Positions 10,521 through 49,205 are shown, counted from the first letter of the stretch. The stretch: 64,000 nucleotides of DNA from Theodoxus fluviatilis (GCA_034096865.1 JAWQFJ010017354.1:15001-79000); one strand, 5' to 3'. The notes: generated from the letters alone by a model not told the origin. A program made the numbers and translations.

Positions 10521-12136
10521 TGCACATACATGCACAAATGCATGCACCTACACATAAATTCATTATTTTTGTCAAAATTTAAATGTTATTTTTAATCATT
10601 CTTAAGATGAACTTTCCTACAGTAGCTTTATTTTATAATTATCACATTATGATAGTTTTCTAGATGATGAAAATTTTCTTCCATTTGTGATGAAGTTCTC
10701 TTGTTTGTCCTCTAGGGGTGGGGGGTGAGGTAATGCTTGTCTGTTTGCATTATTTGCAATTGTGAATGCTCTAGATCTATTGGGGATAATTAGTCATTTC
10801 TTCAGTGAAATGGCCTGACAGCTTCGTTTTGGGAAGTATTTTTTTATCCTATGAAATGCTGTTGAATGCAAAACAGAGTTCTGTTTGCTCTGAAAATAAG
10901 ATTGCATGTGCTGTATCCAGTTAGTAATCTCTGGTTAGTAAACTCAAGAAGAAAAAAAATCTTCTTGTACTGCAGATCAGATAACAACTTTAAGAAATTC
11001 CAGTCTGAAAAAAGAAAAAACCTGCAAGATTTGCCTCAGATAACATTGAGTAGAGAATGGAGACACAGTCTAAATTATCTCGCAGAAGCTGCTATGTGAG
11101 ACTTTATCATGAATTTGGTCTGCATTGGCATCAGATCACTACAAGACTTATGATATTGTATCAAATTTTCCATTCCATGGTCAAAGGGAGGAAATTGGAA
11201 ATTATGTCTCAAGACTTCCAGCACTGCCACACCCAAGCCGTGTAGTACACACAATGCACATTACTGTATTGTCTTGTAAATTGAATTTGTTGCAAATACA
11301 GCCTAACTGAATGAACTTGAAAATGACAGTAGAGAAAGTACATGAACTGAATGTACATATCCCCTGTAAGAGAAAGAACTGCCGCATGTTGCATAAGGCC
11401 TGGGATGCTCTGGTGCATTTCCTGTCATAGGTAAGGTAAGATGCAGCATTCAACATTGACACAGAAGTGTGCATGCAAACATATCAACATGATTGTTGCA
11501 TATCATCAAGCAGCTCCAGCTGTATGTAGTTCTCTTTGTTTCCTCAGGAAACTAGAGCATTTTCAGTTTCAAAGCAAGATTTTTGTGTCAAAGCTCTTGT
11601 TTTATTTTTTATGTGATTTTGTTTAGATTGTTATGGAGAGAATAATATAAATGACATTATATTATTGTTATGTTGTGGGGTGGTACCATAATGAGTCATC
11701 AATGTTATATTTTTGTTGATGATAATCATTTGCAGTATATGCTGTGCCATGATTTGGTGGTCATTTTAGTATGTTAGCAACTTGGTGTGTTCATTATCAT
11801 TAGACCCAAGAGAATAATATGTAACAATTCCAAATGTTTTGAATGAATAACGGCCACTGCCAAACACCTCCAGTATGTTGTGAGTGGGAAGTGTTATTCC
11901 AGTTTCAATGTATCATGCACTACACAATCATGCTCAGTATTCATTTTTGAATGACTTTTCTTATAATGCATTTGGAACTCTATGATCTGCAAGAAGGGTC
12001 ACTCATCTGTAGCATATATTTTAATGTGAATGGTAAATAATTGAAAATGTTTTCGTCTGTGTGCTTACCTTGCCATTTGTGATACGTTTCTCAGAATAAA
12101 ATATTTTCTTTCACAGCAAAAACTGATTGTACCTGC
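10521..12136. other. Intergenic, no gene recognised
   Basis: AT-rich. An AATAAA occurs at 12096 but cannot be tied to gene A, more than 4 kb upstream. No coding exon recognised. Confidence 0.5.
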
Positions 12137-12330
12137 TTTATCTGCCATGCTGTGATGTATCTGCCATGCTGTGATGTATCTGCCATGCTAAGATGTATCT
12201 GCCGTGCTGTGATGTATCTGCCGTGCTGTGATGTATCTGCCATGCTGTGATGTATCTGCCGTGCTGTGATGTATCTGCCGTGCTGTGATGTATCTGCAGT
12301 GCTGTGATGTATCTGCCGTGCTGTGATGTA
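12137..12330. repeat. 19-bp tandem repeat, about 10 copies
   Basis: Unit TCTGCCATGCTGTGATGTA, with C/T and A/G variants between copies. Confidence 0.95.
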
Positions 12331-13264
12331 AGACTAAGACTGCACCAAACATCAGCATGTCACATGATGGAGAGTGCTTTTGTTTTCCTCCCATTTTCAT
12401 TCCTTCCCCACACACTGCATGGAGCATCCAGGATTTGCAGCTTGGAAGACATGCATTGTGTAAGATAAAAAAACTTTCTTGTAAAGTTCATGTTTGCCCT
12501 TTTGTCTTTTCACCACCCTACCCCCCTCACCCCCCCTTTCTTTTCTTCTCAGCTGCATTGCAGTTCTTGGAAAGGTAAGGAAGACTTTTGAATTGAAAGG
12601 AAATATACACTGGAATCATGGAATCATATCCGATTTCAAAAAATGGTTCAAGCAAAGTCGGGTTTGAAACATATGTCACCTTTTATTGTTTTCCATCAAC
12701 AAACTTTGTCAAACTGCACCATTTACATTTCTTCAGATTTGTCAACCCTACACAGATCTGCATGTGTCAGATAGCGTTCTTCTTCAATATTATCCATAAA
12801 ATTCATGCTGACAAATATCAGTTTTACTGCAGATTACCCATTCTATTGTCAGGAAAACAAATGTGGAAGTACCAGGAATGAAAAGTTTACAGGATGGATT
12901 ACAGCATCACAGTAAACGTCTTTCTCACAGAAACATGCATGTATGCACGTCTTTCATCAACAGTATCACTACAGCAGCTTGTCAGATGAACATGGAAATA
13001 TCTACTAGCAACAGTTCACACCAAACAACTGAAGTGGAGATAGATGAACTCATGATGTCAGTTAATGAATTGGTGTTGATGCCAGCTCTGATGAGGATGC
13101 AGTCAGACTTGCTGCAGAGAATATCAACACTGACTGGTGCCAATAGCTTGGTTTACAGAGAAGTGGAGACATCAAATCCTGAATGGCAATAATCATTCTC
13201 TGGGGTACTGAGATATATGAGTGTTGAATAATGATGAGGAGATGATGATCTGAGTGGGCCAAGC
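12331..13264. other. Intergenic, no gene recognised
   Basis: A 109-codon open frame at 12863-13192 (+) has no recognisable family, signal or splice context. It is left uncalled. Confidence 0.45.
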
Positions 13265-13289
13265 ATGTTCAGCTGAGTTGGGCAAGTGG

Positions 13290-13620
13290 AGGTACATCTA
13301 GTGCAAGGCACCGACCCACTGAGTCTCCCGACAAGATTCGAAAAGAGGCGACTGACTCGGGAAACCGAGCAGTGACTTGCTCTTACTCTATCCAGCCCCA
13401 GTGACTTACTTGATCAATGGCCTTACATAGCCTATCAAGGATGGTGGGCCATAAAGCTCCACCCCCCAGTGGGTTGGAGGCGTCTCCCTACACGATTTGT
13501 AAGGGGCGAATAAATAGGGACACCGTGTCTTCATTTTCGCTTAGTCTAGTGACTTTTGTGCTTATTGGCCTTACATGGCCTACGTAGGCTGATAGGCTGT
13601 AAAACACCATCCATCCACCC
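13290..13620 (+). mobile_element. LINE 3' tail fragment
   Basis: Contains two copies of a tail motif (TGGCCTTACATAGCCTA at about 13420 and TGGCCTTACATGGCCTA at about 13567), each followed by the remnant of a GGCTGATAGGC/CCATCC tail. The same doubled tail ends the LINE at 44376-45298, so this is a 5'-truncated or isolated 3' end of that family. Confidence 0.65.
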
Positions 13621-13629
13621 ACAAAGCTC

Positions 13630-14636
13630 CAACATCTATCCAATGTTCTTTCCATGAATCACAGCTTGAACAAAGTTTGATGTATACCAGCTGGTTGCCA
13701 GTCTGTAAGCTCGAGTAACAGTTTAAAATACAAAATGTTCTTCGTATCAGTAGAGACATAACTGGTGGCTGAACAACTCTTTTCTCTTCCACCTCAAGAT
13801 CATGGATGATGTTCTCTTTTTTCCGCAAGAATATTCCAAAGAGGGAAAACCCTGCAAACTATCATCCCTACCTTTCATACTATTTTACCATCAGCCTATG
13901 TGTTTGGCATGGTAACTTCAAAACTTTGCCTTTACTTCATTTGATGAAACATTTTAAGCAATAAATGCACCATTACATGAAAGACTGATCATGAGCATGT
14001 GAAATGCAAGGACCAAACGCAAAACAAACACCAAACCTTCCATTATGGTCATCTGTTTTTACAGATATGCTTTGCTTCTCTAGGAAGTGCCAAGCTACCA
14101 GGGACACCAAGACAAACCTCTACACAAAGCAGATCACACATATCACATCAAACAAGCAATGTACCCAATCGGAAATTTGTTTTTTTAAATGTCTTTGTAG
14201 CAAACCGCAGCATATTACATCTGTTCATTGATGCTGCTGTAGCCTCTAACAAGAATTTTGTACATTCAAAATGGAAAGAGACATGCACAACTTTCTTTCA
14301 TATAGTGAGATTAAAAAATAGATACTTTGTAAAACAGTTTTGAGGTGCAGTACATAAATAAAGAGTGATATATAAAAATTTGCAGTGCATCAAAATCTAC
14401 AGGATTTTTGTGAAACAGCCCACAAAAAATGTGTGCAACTACAAAACAAAACAAGAAAAGTCAAATACCATCACACTGTGAAAACGTTTAACATGATAAA
14501 CTGAGTGCCAAGACTCAGATCTGCCTCAAAGGACATCACGTTACCATCTGAGGTTAAAAGCAACTCCCAAAGTCAATCATATTCCTAGTTTCTGAGAGAG
14601 AGCACTCTTTTCTCTTACAGTTTCAATTTGCCAAGG
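13630..14636. other. Intergenic, no gene recognised
   Basis: AT-rich. Open frames at 13999-14343 show no recognisable domain. Confidence 0.45.
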
Positions 14637-14740
14637 ACCTTGGTAGCTCAGTGGTCAGAGCACTGGGACGTTCACCAAGAGGTTGCAGGTTTGGTTCATG
14701 CCTGGGGTTAGAAGAGAACTCTCTCTCTCTCTCTCTCTCC

Positions 14741-14809
<69 letters not shown>

Positions 14810-14822
14810 TCCCTCTCTCTCT
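14637..14822 (+). repeat. tRNA-like sequence followed by a (CT)n microsatellite
   Basis: 14637-14710 has an A-box-like TGGTAGCTCAGTGG and a B-box-like GGTTCATGCC but no good acceptor stem. It runs directly into a (CT)n tract at 14719-14822. This fits a decayed tRNA-derived SINE and not a working tRNA. Confidence 0.6.
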
Positions 14823-15030
14823 GAGGAAAAAAAGGAAATCACACCAACCCCCCAGATACACACTTTTGCTTGTTTAGTGTCATCAACAGATGCATACATA
14901 ATAAAAGGTGTAGCCTCACTGTTGTGAAGCATATTAAGACAAAGAGAAGAAGCACTGACAATGGAAAATGTCACTCTCCTTTAAAAGGGCCTCTGGCCTA
15001 TCAGATTAAAAATTTCAATTGTCAATTGTC

Positions 15031-15068
<38 letters not shown>
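15031..15068. repeat. (CT)n microsatellite
   Basis: About 19 CT units, uninterrupted. Confidence 0.95.
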
Positions 15069-15070
<2 letters not shown>

Positions 15071-16484
15071 ATGTTCAGCAAAGGGAAGAAATGTGAAGTG
15101 AATATCTATTTCCCATTTTCAAACATTCCATTGAACCTCATCTCAATTTTGATTCACTTGTTTCATGACTATTTTTTTAAATCAGCTTTTTACAACATTT
15201 TGTACCCCAAAATGTGATAAATTTGACAAACATTGCTTTTTTTGGTGTTATCTTGTCAACTTTTCCACAAAATAACTGATAAGAAAAATACAGCTAGAAA
15301 ATAAAGTCAATTAAGCCATGTCCAAATCATGAAAAAGTTGACATCTGTGACATCCACAAAATGACGTCTTTCCTTACAAGTCTTGCACACATCCAATCCA
15401 ATGGTAAAAGGGTTGTGTAAGCTGATGCAAAATGTGCACTTCAGGAGAGATGAGGTACATCCTCATCTGTCGTCAAATGCTTTCTGGATTTAATATATCT
15501 TTATGCAGCATACATCAACCAGATATAGACTTACTTTGTTTGCTGCACACAAGTCAAAAAAAGAAAAACAGTGAGGAGATTTTACATCAATGAATTCACT
15601 GGAATGAGATGTCAGGATGACCCTGCACACAATGTCAACATTCACAGCATGCACCCATCTGCCATTCATGCAAGTACTCACAAAGAGCACCACCAGAGGC
15701 CTGTTCATGAGGGCGAATGCTCCCAAGCAATGGGTGTGCCTGCCTCCTGAACAGGTGAAATTTTTTTTTGGGGGGTGGGGTGTGTGTGTGTGTGTGTAGA
15801 GAACACTGCCGATAGTGTTCACTGCTACTGCTAATACAACTACAACTACTACTACTAGACTAACAGGACCAGGCATTGTTCAGTGGTTACTTCCATTCCT
15901 TGGTTGTGGCTCTATGGTAGTCGAAGAGTTGAATTGTTGCTGGACTAGCAGAAGGGAGACAGCCTATTTTATGAGGTGAGTACACCGAGCACTCCCATGA
16001 ATTTGCCCTCCTAAAAAGCCTTGATGTTGATTCATTTCCTGCTGTCACAAATTCCTCCTGAACAATACACTTGAATTACTAAACACAGTATCCACTCCCT
16101 CAGCATGTATATTTGAAAATGATAAAGGAAACCCAAACTTCAACTCATTATGAATGACTGTAATGACATCCATGTGCATTCCATAATGCATCTCCATCTC
16201 TCATCTTTTCAGTTAAAGGCTGCAAATAACTATGAGATTCTTTATCTCAATACCTAGATCAACTATCTCAGCAACAACAAAAAATTTAAGAAGAAAAAAT
16301 TCTACATTCCTTTTCTCCCAATACAAGCAGACACATAATAAAATACACTCCTAAGTCAGTCTTGCAGTTTGTGAGCATCTTCACAGAATGTAGATGCAAA
16401 CCTAGGATCACAGGATGTTCTGCTGTACATCACCAGGAAATGACCTCATGAAGTAAAGCAGTTTTCTGTTCCCTGTCCCCAATC
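15069..16484. other. Intergenic, no gene recognised
   Basis: Includes a poly-T/G stretch and short (GT)n at 15761-15798. No coding exon recognised on either strand. Confidence 0.45.
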
Positions 16485-16496
16485 ACTCACACACAT

Positions 16497-16565
<69 letters not shown>

Positions 16566-16566
16566 G

Positions 16567-16597
<31 letters not shown>
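16485..16597. repeat. (CA)n microsatellite
   Basis: About 110 bp of CA units with one interruption at 16562-16570. Confidence 0.95.
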
Positions 16598-17034
16598 GAG
16601 ATTTAGATATTAATGAATGATTCATAACAAAGTCAACAAGTGTATGCATGTCTTTTTAAGTGAAAACCAACTTAAATACAAAAATAATCTCTTTACTGTA
16701 CACAAATAAGAAATAATTCTTCTGCGTGGATGTCAAGCACCAATCATAAAACGACCATTTCTACAGCTTAACTTCAACAACACCCACGAAAACTCTCTGT
16801 GGACTGATACTGGGTGCTTTGCAATATTTTTATAGATCAAAATTGCTTTCTGGCAGACAGTTTGGCACTGTAATGTTGTTAGACTTCTTATTCCTCTGTG
16901 CACAGATCACAGATCGACAAAAATACACCACTTCCGCTATTCATCCATACTTCTGCCACATGCATTATCTTACACTGCAAGTGACATAAAATATAAAATA
17001 ATAATCTCAACATTAGTTTTTTTCCCCCCATCTC

Positions 17035-17200
17035 TCCCGCCCAGTGCCTCGTTGCAAAGTCCAACATCTTAGCTTACTGGGCCGTCTACACCTCTTAAAA
17101 AGAGGCTATCAATAGCCCAGTAGAGGCTTCGGGTCAGCTTTGAACTCATGAGGGCACAAGGGGAGAGCACTGGGATGGGAGCTGCCAGAATCTTTTGTGA
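17035..17200 (-). repeat. tRNA-related (SINE-like) repeat, inverted copy
   Basis: Inverse complement of the composite unit at 1515-1720, including the tRNA-like head and the adjoining 100 bp ending in the CTCATGAG block. An ambiguous base (N) follows at 17209. Confidence 0.7.
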
Positions 17201-17599
17201 CTCTTAACNTTAATGGGGAAAAAAAAGAACTTGTGATGTTATCAATGCCTTTTTGCATTTACCATTCAGCTCATCAAACTTGTGAGAATGAATTTCCGCT
17301 TGGCAGCCCTGACAAGTACAAGCAAGTTTTGGCTAAGACTTTAATCAATCACACATTTAGACTTGCAGGTAAGGTTTGATTTTTGCTCTCATTACAAAAT
17401 TTGAACTGCATATAAAACAAGAACACCAAAAATGATTCTATAGTGACAATTTGACATCAACAGATTCCATAATTTCCATTTCCCTAATTATCAAAACACC
17501 CCTTATATCAAAACTATCATAGGTACATTCCCTCTTTAAAAAGCTTTTGATTTCACATCCTGCACCATTCAGCCAAGACATCAAGGGCAGATAATCAGT
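17201..17599 (-). other. 3' flank of gene B
   Basis: Presumably 3' UTR just below the stop codon. No clear AATAAA was found in the first few hundred bases on the minus strand, so the transcript end is unknown. One N at 17209. Confidence 0.5.
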
Positions 17600-42844
<25,245 letters not shown>

Positions 42845-43397
42845 CTTGACTGCCATCCTGGCAGGAGGCTTGGAGACTGCTGTAGGTGATCCTGCCTCCT
42901 TCTTCTCTGCAGAGACAAGGACAGAGCTCAATTTTTACACCACCATGCGTCTCCAATGCATGCAAAAACATGAACATAAGTCACCTTGCATCCAAACCAG
43001 GCTAAGGGCATTGGAACAGTTTTTGACCAAACGCCTAGCAAAGCTGTTCGGAACCAAAGTAATGTATTGTTTTCAATAAACCCAGATTTCTCCATCCCAG
43101 GCCATCCCTCCCTGTGTTGTCTTCACTCTTTCACCCCTTATACAAAATTCTCCTTTCAGCCTCCCTCACTGAACTGTCCTCACTACTTCACCGCTCTGCA
43201 CGTGATTCACCTGCCCCTATCACTATAAATTTCTATCCTGTAGCCAGCCTTGTCACTTTGGCCTGACGAAGAAGTTGTTACTTCGAAAGCTTGCCAGAAG
43301 AGATCCAAAGCGCCGCTGCACGCCCCTGCCAACCCACCACCTCTCCATCTCGAAGCAGGAAACCCTTCCCTCATCGGCTGCAGAACCACCCCCAAAC

Positions 43398-43430
43398 GGC
43401 CCCGTTCAGGGCCTTATCAGCTCAAGAAAA
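43398..43430 (+). promoter_or_regulatory. Degenerate histone-type stem-loop
   Basis: GGCCCCGTTCAGGGCC (43398-43413) with a mismatched closing pair, followed by CAAGAAAAA (43422-43430). It resembles the intact motif at 28285-28320 in layout and strand. No histone frame lies upstream. Confidence 0.4.
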
Positions 43431-44375
43431 AATAATTATTGGTTGTGTGTCATTAAATTCTCTTTCATAAAAATATTGGACTGAGTAGTGTATTCTTTTC
43501 TGTAATTTTACAAAAAGGTAGAGTAATACATTAGTATACACATAATTATCTGACTGTACATAATTATGGAAAAGTTGCAGAAACAGTTTTTGACCAAGCA
43601 CCCTAGCAAGTCATCAGGGAGCTATGTCATGTGCATGTTTTTCTGTAGCTTTACACAAGTTTTTTAAAAGACATATTTTATCAACATACATATTTCTCTT
43701 GAATTTGTATTAACTTTGAATAAATCTGTGGTTGAAAAATATCATGTTGTATTCTCTCTTTTTTTACACTCTAGTCTTGATTACGTATACATGGCCATAT
43801 ATATATGAGCCACAAAAATGCTGTTTTCTCTGCAATTTGTACAGGGTTCGTACAGGTTTTTAGATAAAAAATTCCATGACTTTTCCATGACCTTCAACAA
43901 CATTTTCCATGACCTAGCGAACTGTGATACATGACAATTTTAAAGAGAAAAGTGTATGGCGCACGACCAAACTCATGCACAATACACCCGTTGTAAAAGA
44001 AAATCTAATTCTTTTTATTATTTTTACAGCAGATTGAGTCAAAAACTGACAAATGTAGAAAAATTTCAAACAAGTACTCCTTAAAATGATGATACTTTTG
44101 TCCCAAATTGTCTGGTTCTTCAACGATTAACGCACGCTGAATGTGGTAATCGAGCACGCGTCTACACAACGGCATTGCGGTCCGATGTACACACAAACAG
44201 GTGGAAAATTTCCGCCTGTTTTCTCCTTTCAAGCGCACAATCCGGGCGCTAGACAAAAAGTAGATTCATCGTACATTAACATCGAATATAGCGTTGGAAG
44301 GGGGAAATCTTGTAGAATCCGAGGGTGTCTGTACGAAACTGATCGGAAAAGCGGGAGTGAGCAAATTTTAACAAA

Positions 44376-45298
44376 ATGTCCGATGACGTTCGAACTTTCA
44401 TCCATAACTCGTCTTTCGATTTTCCCCGGAAGGCTGCCAAGTCTGCTCTCTCCCTTCCCATGTCCCCGGGCAGGATCCCGGCGGGCGATCTGGTACCTCG
44501 TGTTACTAACTACATTTTTAATCTGTGTCAGTCCGACTGGGACGGCAAGACACATAACAAACTTCATGACGTATCTTCTGTGTGGGGTGAGCGACTCTCC
44601 CCCACATCGCTGACGAGAAGAGAGGAAGTTGTGCTCTGCCGTTCCCGGATCGGCCATTCTCTTCTGACCCACTCCTATTTGTTGCGGTCGGAGCCTCCAC
44701 CGGAGTGCCACACCTGCCAGTGCAGGCTCACCATGCGGCACGTTCTGGTGGAGTGCCCTCGACTGGCTCATCTACGGAGTGGGTCGAGCAGTCTGTCTGA
44801 CTTTTTTAAAAACCCTTTAGCTGTGATAAAATATTTGATAGATTCTGAGTATTATTCTCGTTTATGAGTGGTACTATGTCTTAATTGTTTTCGATATTTC
44901 TCCACGTACCTCCTCTGAGGTCTTCCTTTAATTGCATTTTTTAATAAGGGAAAGTATGTTGTGGCCTTGTATGGCCTTCACGGCTGATGAACCCTTGGGC
45001 TCCATCCACCTATTCTTTAGTGTTTTGTAAATGACAGGGAAATTGAGGTGTGAAATTTTCCCCTATCACCCATTATGAGTCTTCATGTTTGAAGGCTCTT
45101 CGCAGCCTTGCTGGCTGGTGGGCAGTGAGACTCGATTTAATTGATTTCATGTCACTGGTTAGATGGACTGTATAAGAACTCACTGTTGAGAAGAGTTTTA
45201 ATTCTTTGTTAAAGATGGGTGTTTCTTAATGTTGTGGCCTTATATAGCCTACAAGGCTGATAGGCCCTTAAACTCCATCCATCCATCCATCCCCGGAA
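44376..45298 (+). mobile_element. LINE (Jockey-like) 3' end nested in the hAT element
   Basis: A frame at 44376-44867 encodes the C-terminal part of a non-LTR retrotransposon polyprotein: RREEVVLCRSRIGHSLLTHS, then a zinc-knuckle-like CHTCQCRLTMRHVLVECPR. The 3' region carries two copies of a TGGCCTT...GGCTGATG tail and ends in CCATCCATCC. It is 5'-truncated: no RT domain is present. Confidence 0.85.
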
Positions 45299-46201
45299 GT
45301 TCAAACATACACCGAACGAAAGAGCAATCTTTCCTCTAATGGGTAGTAAAGTTTCAACTTGATCAAATGAGAAACTTCGACGGACGAGTGTTTAGAAGAG
45401 ACCAACCCAAGTCGCGAAATGCAAACTCCGTCGAGCCACCGCGAGTCGGTAGTGGCGGAGGGTGTTTTTTTTTTACGTAATCGGCTTGTATGTTCTCAGC
45501 GGAAATAAGACGGATTAACACAAAACTACACGACACATGTTCTTGAAACCTACTGCTTCATAAACAACTTTCATTCTTGTTTTTATTCACAATATTTTGT
45601 GGATTGTCCACAATTAGCCATGAAAGTGAAGTGGTATTGCCGAGTGCATTTTGGCTAGTACTGTAGTAGCGCAAAGATTTGATACAAATTACCACGGAAT
45701 CCTACCACTAGTTAAAAAAAATCAGACAACTCAGAAAGACTTTCATCTTTCATGTTACATTGGTATTTTGTGTTATTGATATGTGCGAATCCTAGAAAAA
45801 GTGGATTCTATCGAACCGACGGCCACTTCCGGTCTGATGAAATTTCTTCGAACATCGCGTGCGGCGTCTATTTAGCACTCGCTGAAGGTCCCGAGTTCTA
45901 CAATACTTTTTCCAATATGTGCAAAATATTGCAATAAATATCTTCCTAAATTATTGTTCTAGCATAAACTGAAACAAAAACCTCAATAAACTAACCTATT
46001 TAAGCTGATTTGTCCGTCAAAATCGCATCTGCGCCGTCACGCTCTTACTCGCCATTGTGTGATTTTGACGGTCATGCTATTTACTGAAATAGCGCTAATG
46101 TCTTCGAAATGGCTTAGAAATGAGCATATATATCGTTATCCCCTTCTTGAATATGATATATTTAAGCTATTCTAATTAAACCAGAACTAGTTTTGACCAA
46201 A
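45299..46201. other. hAT element interior, unrecognised
   Basis: Sequence between the nested LINE and the transposase remnant. A small palindromic insert with GCTATTTAC ends is possible at 46075-46277. Otherwise nothing recognised. Confidence 0.45.
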
Positions 46202-46996
46202 TTACGTTAGAAACAGCAACATTTTGAAACAGACATGCGGTCGCCATTTCGATCCAGCGCCAAATGGTAAATAGCAAAATCGGACATGGATATCCAGCTG
46301 TTTCTTCTGAAGTTCAGCATTCAGAGACTCATCAAAGAGCAGCACCAGAGAATCAGAAGACCGGGCCTTTGCCTTGAGCATGTCTACGAAATGTGGCCCT
46401 AGACCAAAAGTTGTCAAGTACCGGGCTTTGCTTTCACTCAAGACAAACTTGGAGGCGATGACACTGTCGGGAAACATGCGACGGAACAGCTCGTTCATTC
46501 CTTTGGTACTGGAGAATGAGAAGTGGGAGATGACCATTTTCAAAGTCCACAAAATTTCTGCTTTCAGTGTGTCCTCTGTTGTCAAGAAAGTGTCAATCCC
46601 AGTAGATCTACTGCCACTGCCAGTGGGTGCAGGCCTAGTTTCGACCGGCGTAGCAGCGCCAGCTGGAACCACCACCTTTGAAGCACTCTCTGTCTCAGCA
46701 CTTTTTGCAGTTTGAACAAAATCTGATATTCGTGTTTGACGTTTGCTCTTTTCTTCTTGGTGTTTTTTAGCACGCGCCTGGTGCGCGACACCTTTCATGT
46801 GGCTTTTCAACGCTGCCGCTCCCGTGTTGGATACATCAAAGTCTTTTTCACAAAATCGGCACTTTGCCATCCCATCCACTCTCGCTCGCATGACCCACTC
46901 ACGGTATTCAGGGTCTCCTGTCCAAGAGTCTTGAAAGCGACACTTTCCAGGCATGATGATAATCTGATTCTCAAAGAAACACTGCACTACAAACAA
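46202..46996 (-). pseudogene. hAT transposase, N-terminal part
   Basis: 264-codon open frame. A BED-like zinc finger has C-x2-C (AKCRFCEKDFD) followed by H-x5-H (KSHMKGVAHQ). A basic linker and the start of the transposase body follow (FVQTAKSAE, VISHFSFSSTKGMNELF). It normally would continue for several hundred residues with the catalytic core and the C-terminal dimerisation domain. Here similarity fades after HVRF and a stop follows, probably because of an insertion near 46277 (inverted GCTATTTAC at 46075 and 46269). Non-functional. Confidence 0.82.
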
Positions 46997-47354
46997 AACA
47001 ATCTCTTTTCACTCTGTCCTCGTTTGAACCAACTGACCGGACCGGCGTGGAAATGAAACGAGGTCACCTAGCCAAAGAACCAATCAGGAAGCAGAAGGCA
47101 CACGAGCCTTCAGAATTAACCAATGGGATGCAAGGGCACGTTTTCCTGACTTGCTCAGCGTTTAAAATTAGATTGAGAGTATCGCGCGAAGCACAGCCTA
47201 GAAAACGTATTTTTTTCTTTCTTTTTTTCTTTCTTAAATTCCATGACTTTCCATGACCTAAGTTGAAATTCCATGACTTTCCAGGCCTGGAAAATGAAAA
47301 ATCAAATTCCATGACTTTCCAGGTTTTCCATGACCTGTACGAACCCTGTTTGTA

Positions 47355-49203
47355 TTTACTATTGAATGATTTTGTGATTCAAAATCACAATTGGTCATTT
47401 TAAATGTTCCAACCTGGTTTTCTCATGCACAGGCACACAAGCCTGTGATACACACAAACAGTCATCTAAAAGGACATGAACACACTGAATAAGGCTCTGT
47501 CACATAACCATGGGTCATCGGTGAATGGGACAACATGAACGCACAGGCATGAAATTCTCAGTCATCTCACAGAATTTGAACATGTTGACACAGGTTCATT
47601 TATGCAAACAAAGGTCATCACATACTATAAAAATGAAAGAGTATGAACATACATTTATGTGTCTATGACTTACACATATTAAGTCATTTCACATGATATG
47701 AAACCATTGACTCTCAGGTTCATTACAGGATGACAAAATATTATTACACACTTAGCCACATACCAGTCTTACATGGCATCCACTTCAATGTCCAGGATGT
47801 TTACATCAAATATCACTTGCCCACAATGTGTACATACTGTCAGTACAGAATATAGACACCACCCACAGGTTCACCAGGGGATTGAAAAATGATTAATGCA
47901 CAGCCTCAGTTACAGTGAATCTAGTCATCACAAAATAGGAAACAAAAAGATGCTCACTCATGTAAATGCATATGATAAAAAAGATGGGGGGTGGGGGTGG
48001 GGGTGAGGGGGGAAGAAGACACACAGTCATACAGACACTTCTCATCACAGTAAAACCTCTGCTGTCAAAAGTGAAGAGCAGCAGGGACAGTAGTTCAAAA
48101 CCTTGGAGAAACTAAAAAGTAAACAGCATGGTCTCCTTTCCTATGTGAAAATAATCTACCAGTATTACTGGCAACATCAAGAAAATGAAAGCAGTCCGTC
48201 TCAGTTCAGTACTGATGAATGGCACAAAGGAGTTAAAAGCACCAATTCTCAAGCAAGAAAGCTTCAGCAGCTAAGCATCTGACATGTTAAATCATTTGGC
48301 TTCTCATTCCACCCATATAAGAATAATGCCAGTTATGTGTTGCTTGATCTCATACCCCATATAGGAACACAAAATACAAATACCTGAGTAACATGTACGA
48401 GTCTTGCAGTACACTCGTCGATCCCCCGTTACTACTGCAGTGAACTGACAGACCAATGCATAATTGTTTCTCATTGAAAACTCCTGCAGAATCACTCTCT
48501 GTAGGTCTTCCCACTTCATGGCATTTCATGGGTTGCCAAACTCCACAGTGATCATTGTCAAGTCAATGCATGATGCACATACGACAGAGCCCCAAGTTGC
48601 TCCCTTTGTTGCACATGGCTTTTCTTAGTTTTTCTTTCTCGTGCATGCATACTAAGCTTAAACACTATGAAATTTGTAGATAGGATGGCTCTTCTGAAGT
48701 GAATATGTCACATTCAGCAACATGGTCTTTACAGTAAAAGTATCCAAGTTTTCGTTTGTCTAAGAAAGGAGACAGTGGGCTCTAAGAGTATGTGAACTGT
48801 CTGTCAGACAGGGACAGCAAAACATGGGCTGTCAAGCCAGTGCAGCTGGGTTCAAAGCCGGTTTTTACTCTCAACCCACAAGCCAGAATCCCACTGAGCT
48901 GGATTCTGGGACAGGTCAGAGATCTCACACTCTTCTGTTTGCTTTATCCTATGACACTGACACGTAATGCACTCGACATCTCTATTTACTCTTGGGTGCA
49001 GTATCCTTGACAGTGCCCATGTAAATTCACTCAATGATATACTGTGAAAAATGGAGGAGTGACACAATATCAGCAGTAACACTAGTTTTTACTCAAGGCA
49101 TATTCACATACTCAATGGATGAGAATAACAGAAATACATCTTCTATCACATTTATTATCTGACAAGTTCTAAACTACAAAAGGTACAACATGCATTATGC
49201 ATG
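47355..49203. other. 5' flank of gene B, no gene recognised
   Basis: AT-rich, with a G-rich run at 47986-48012. No coding exon or mobile element identified. Confidence 0.5.
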
Positions 49204-49205
49204 TA

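Larger units (their letters stand above)
43842..47348 (-). mobile_element. hAT-type DNA transposon, 3.5 kb, with nested insertions
   Basis: Terminal inverted repeats begin CAGGGTTCGTACAGG and end with the inverse complement. Subterminal CCATGACTTTCCA repeats lie on both sides, typical of a hAT group widespread in animals. TTTGTA flanks both ends (43836-43841, 47349-47354); hAT elements usually make 8-bp duplications, so this may be a mutated one. A minus-strand partial transposase lies at 46202-46996 and a LINE is nested at 44376-45298. Confidence 0.9.

Noticed and set aside
14637..14710. Possible tRNA gene
   Set aside because: A and B boxes are recognisable but the acceptor stem does not pair and the sequence runs into (CT)n; better explained as SINE debris.
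43261..43295. CTGACGA...stem...GAAA resembling a hammerhead ribozyme core
   Set aside because: A stem II-like hairpin is present, but no suitable NUH cleavage triplet or closing stem III could be placed, so the match is incomplete.
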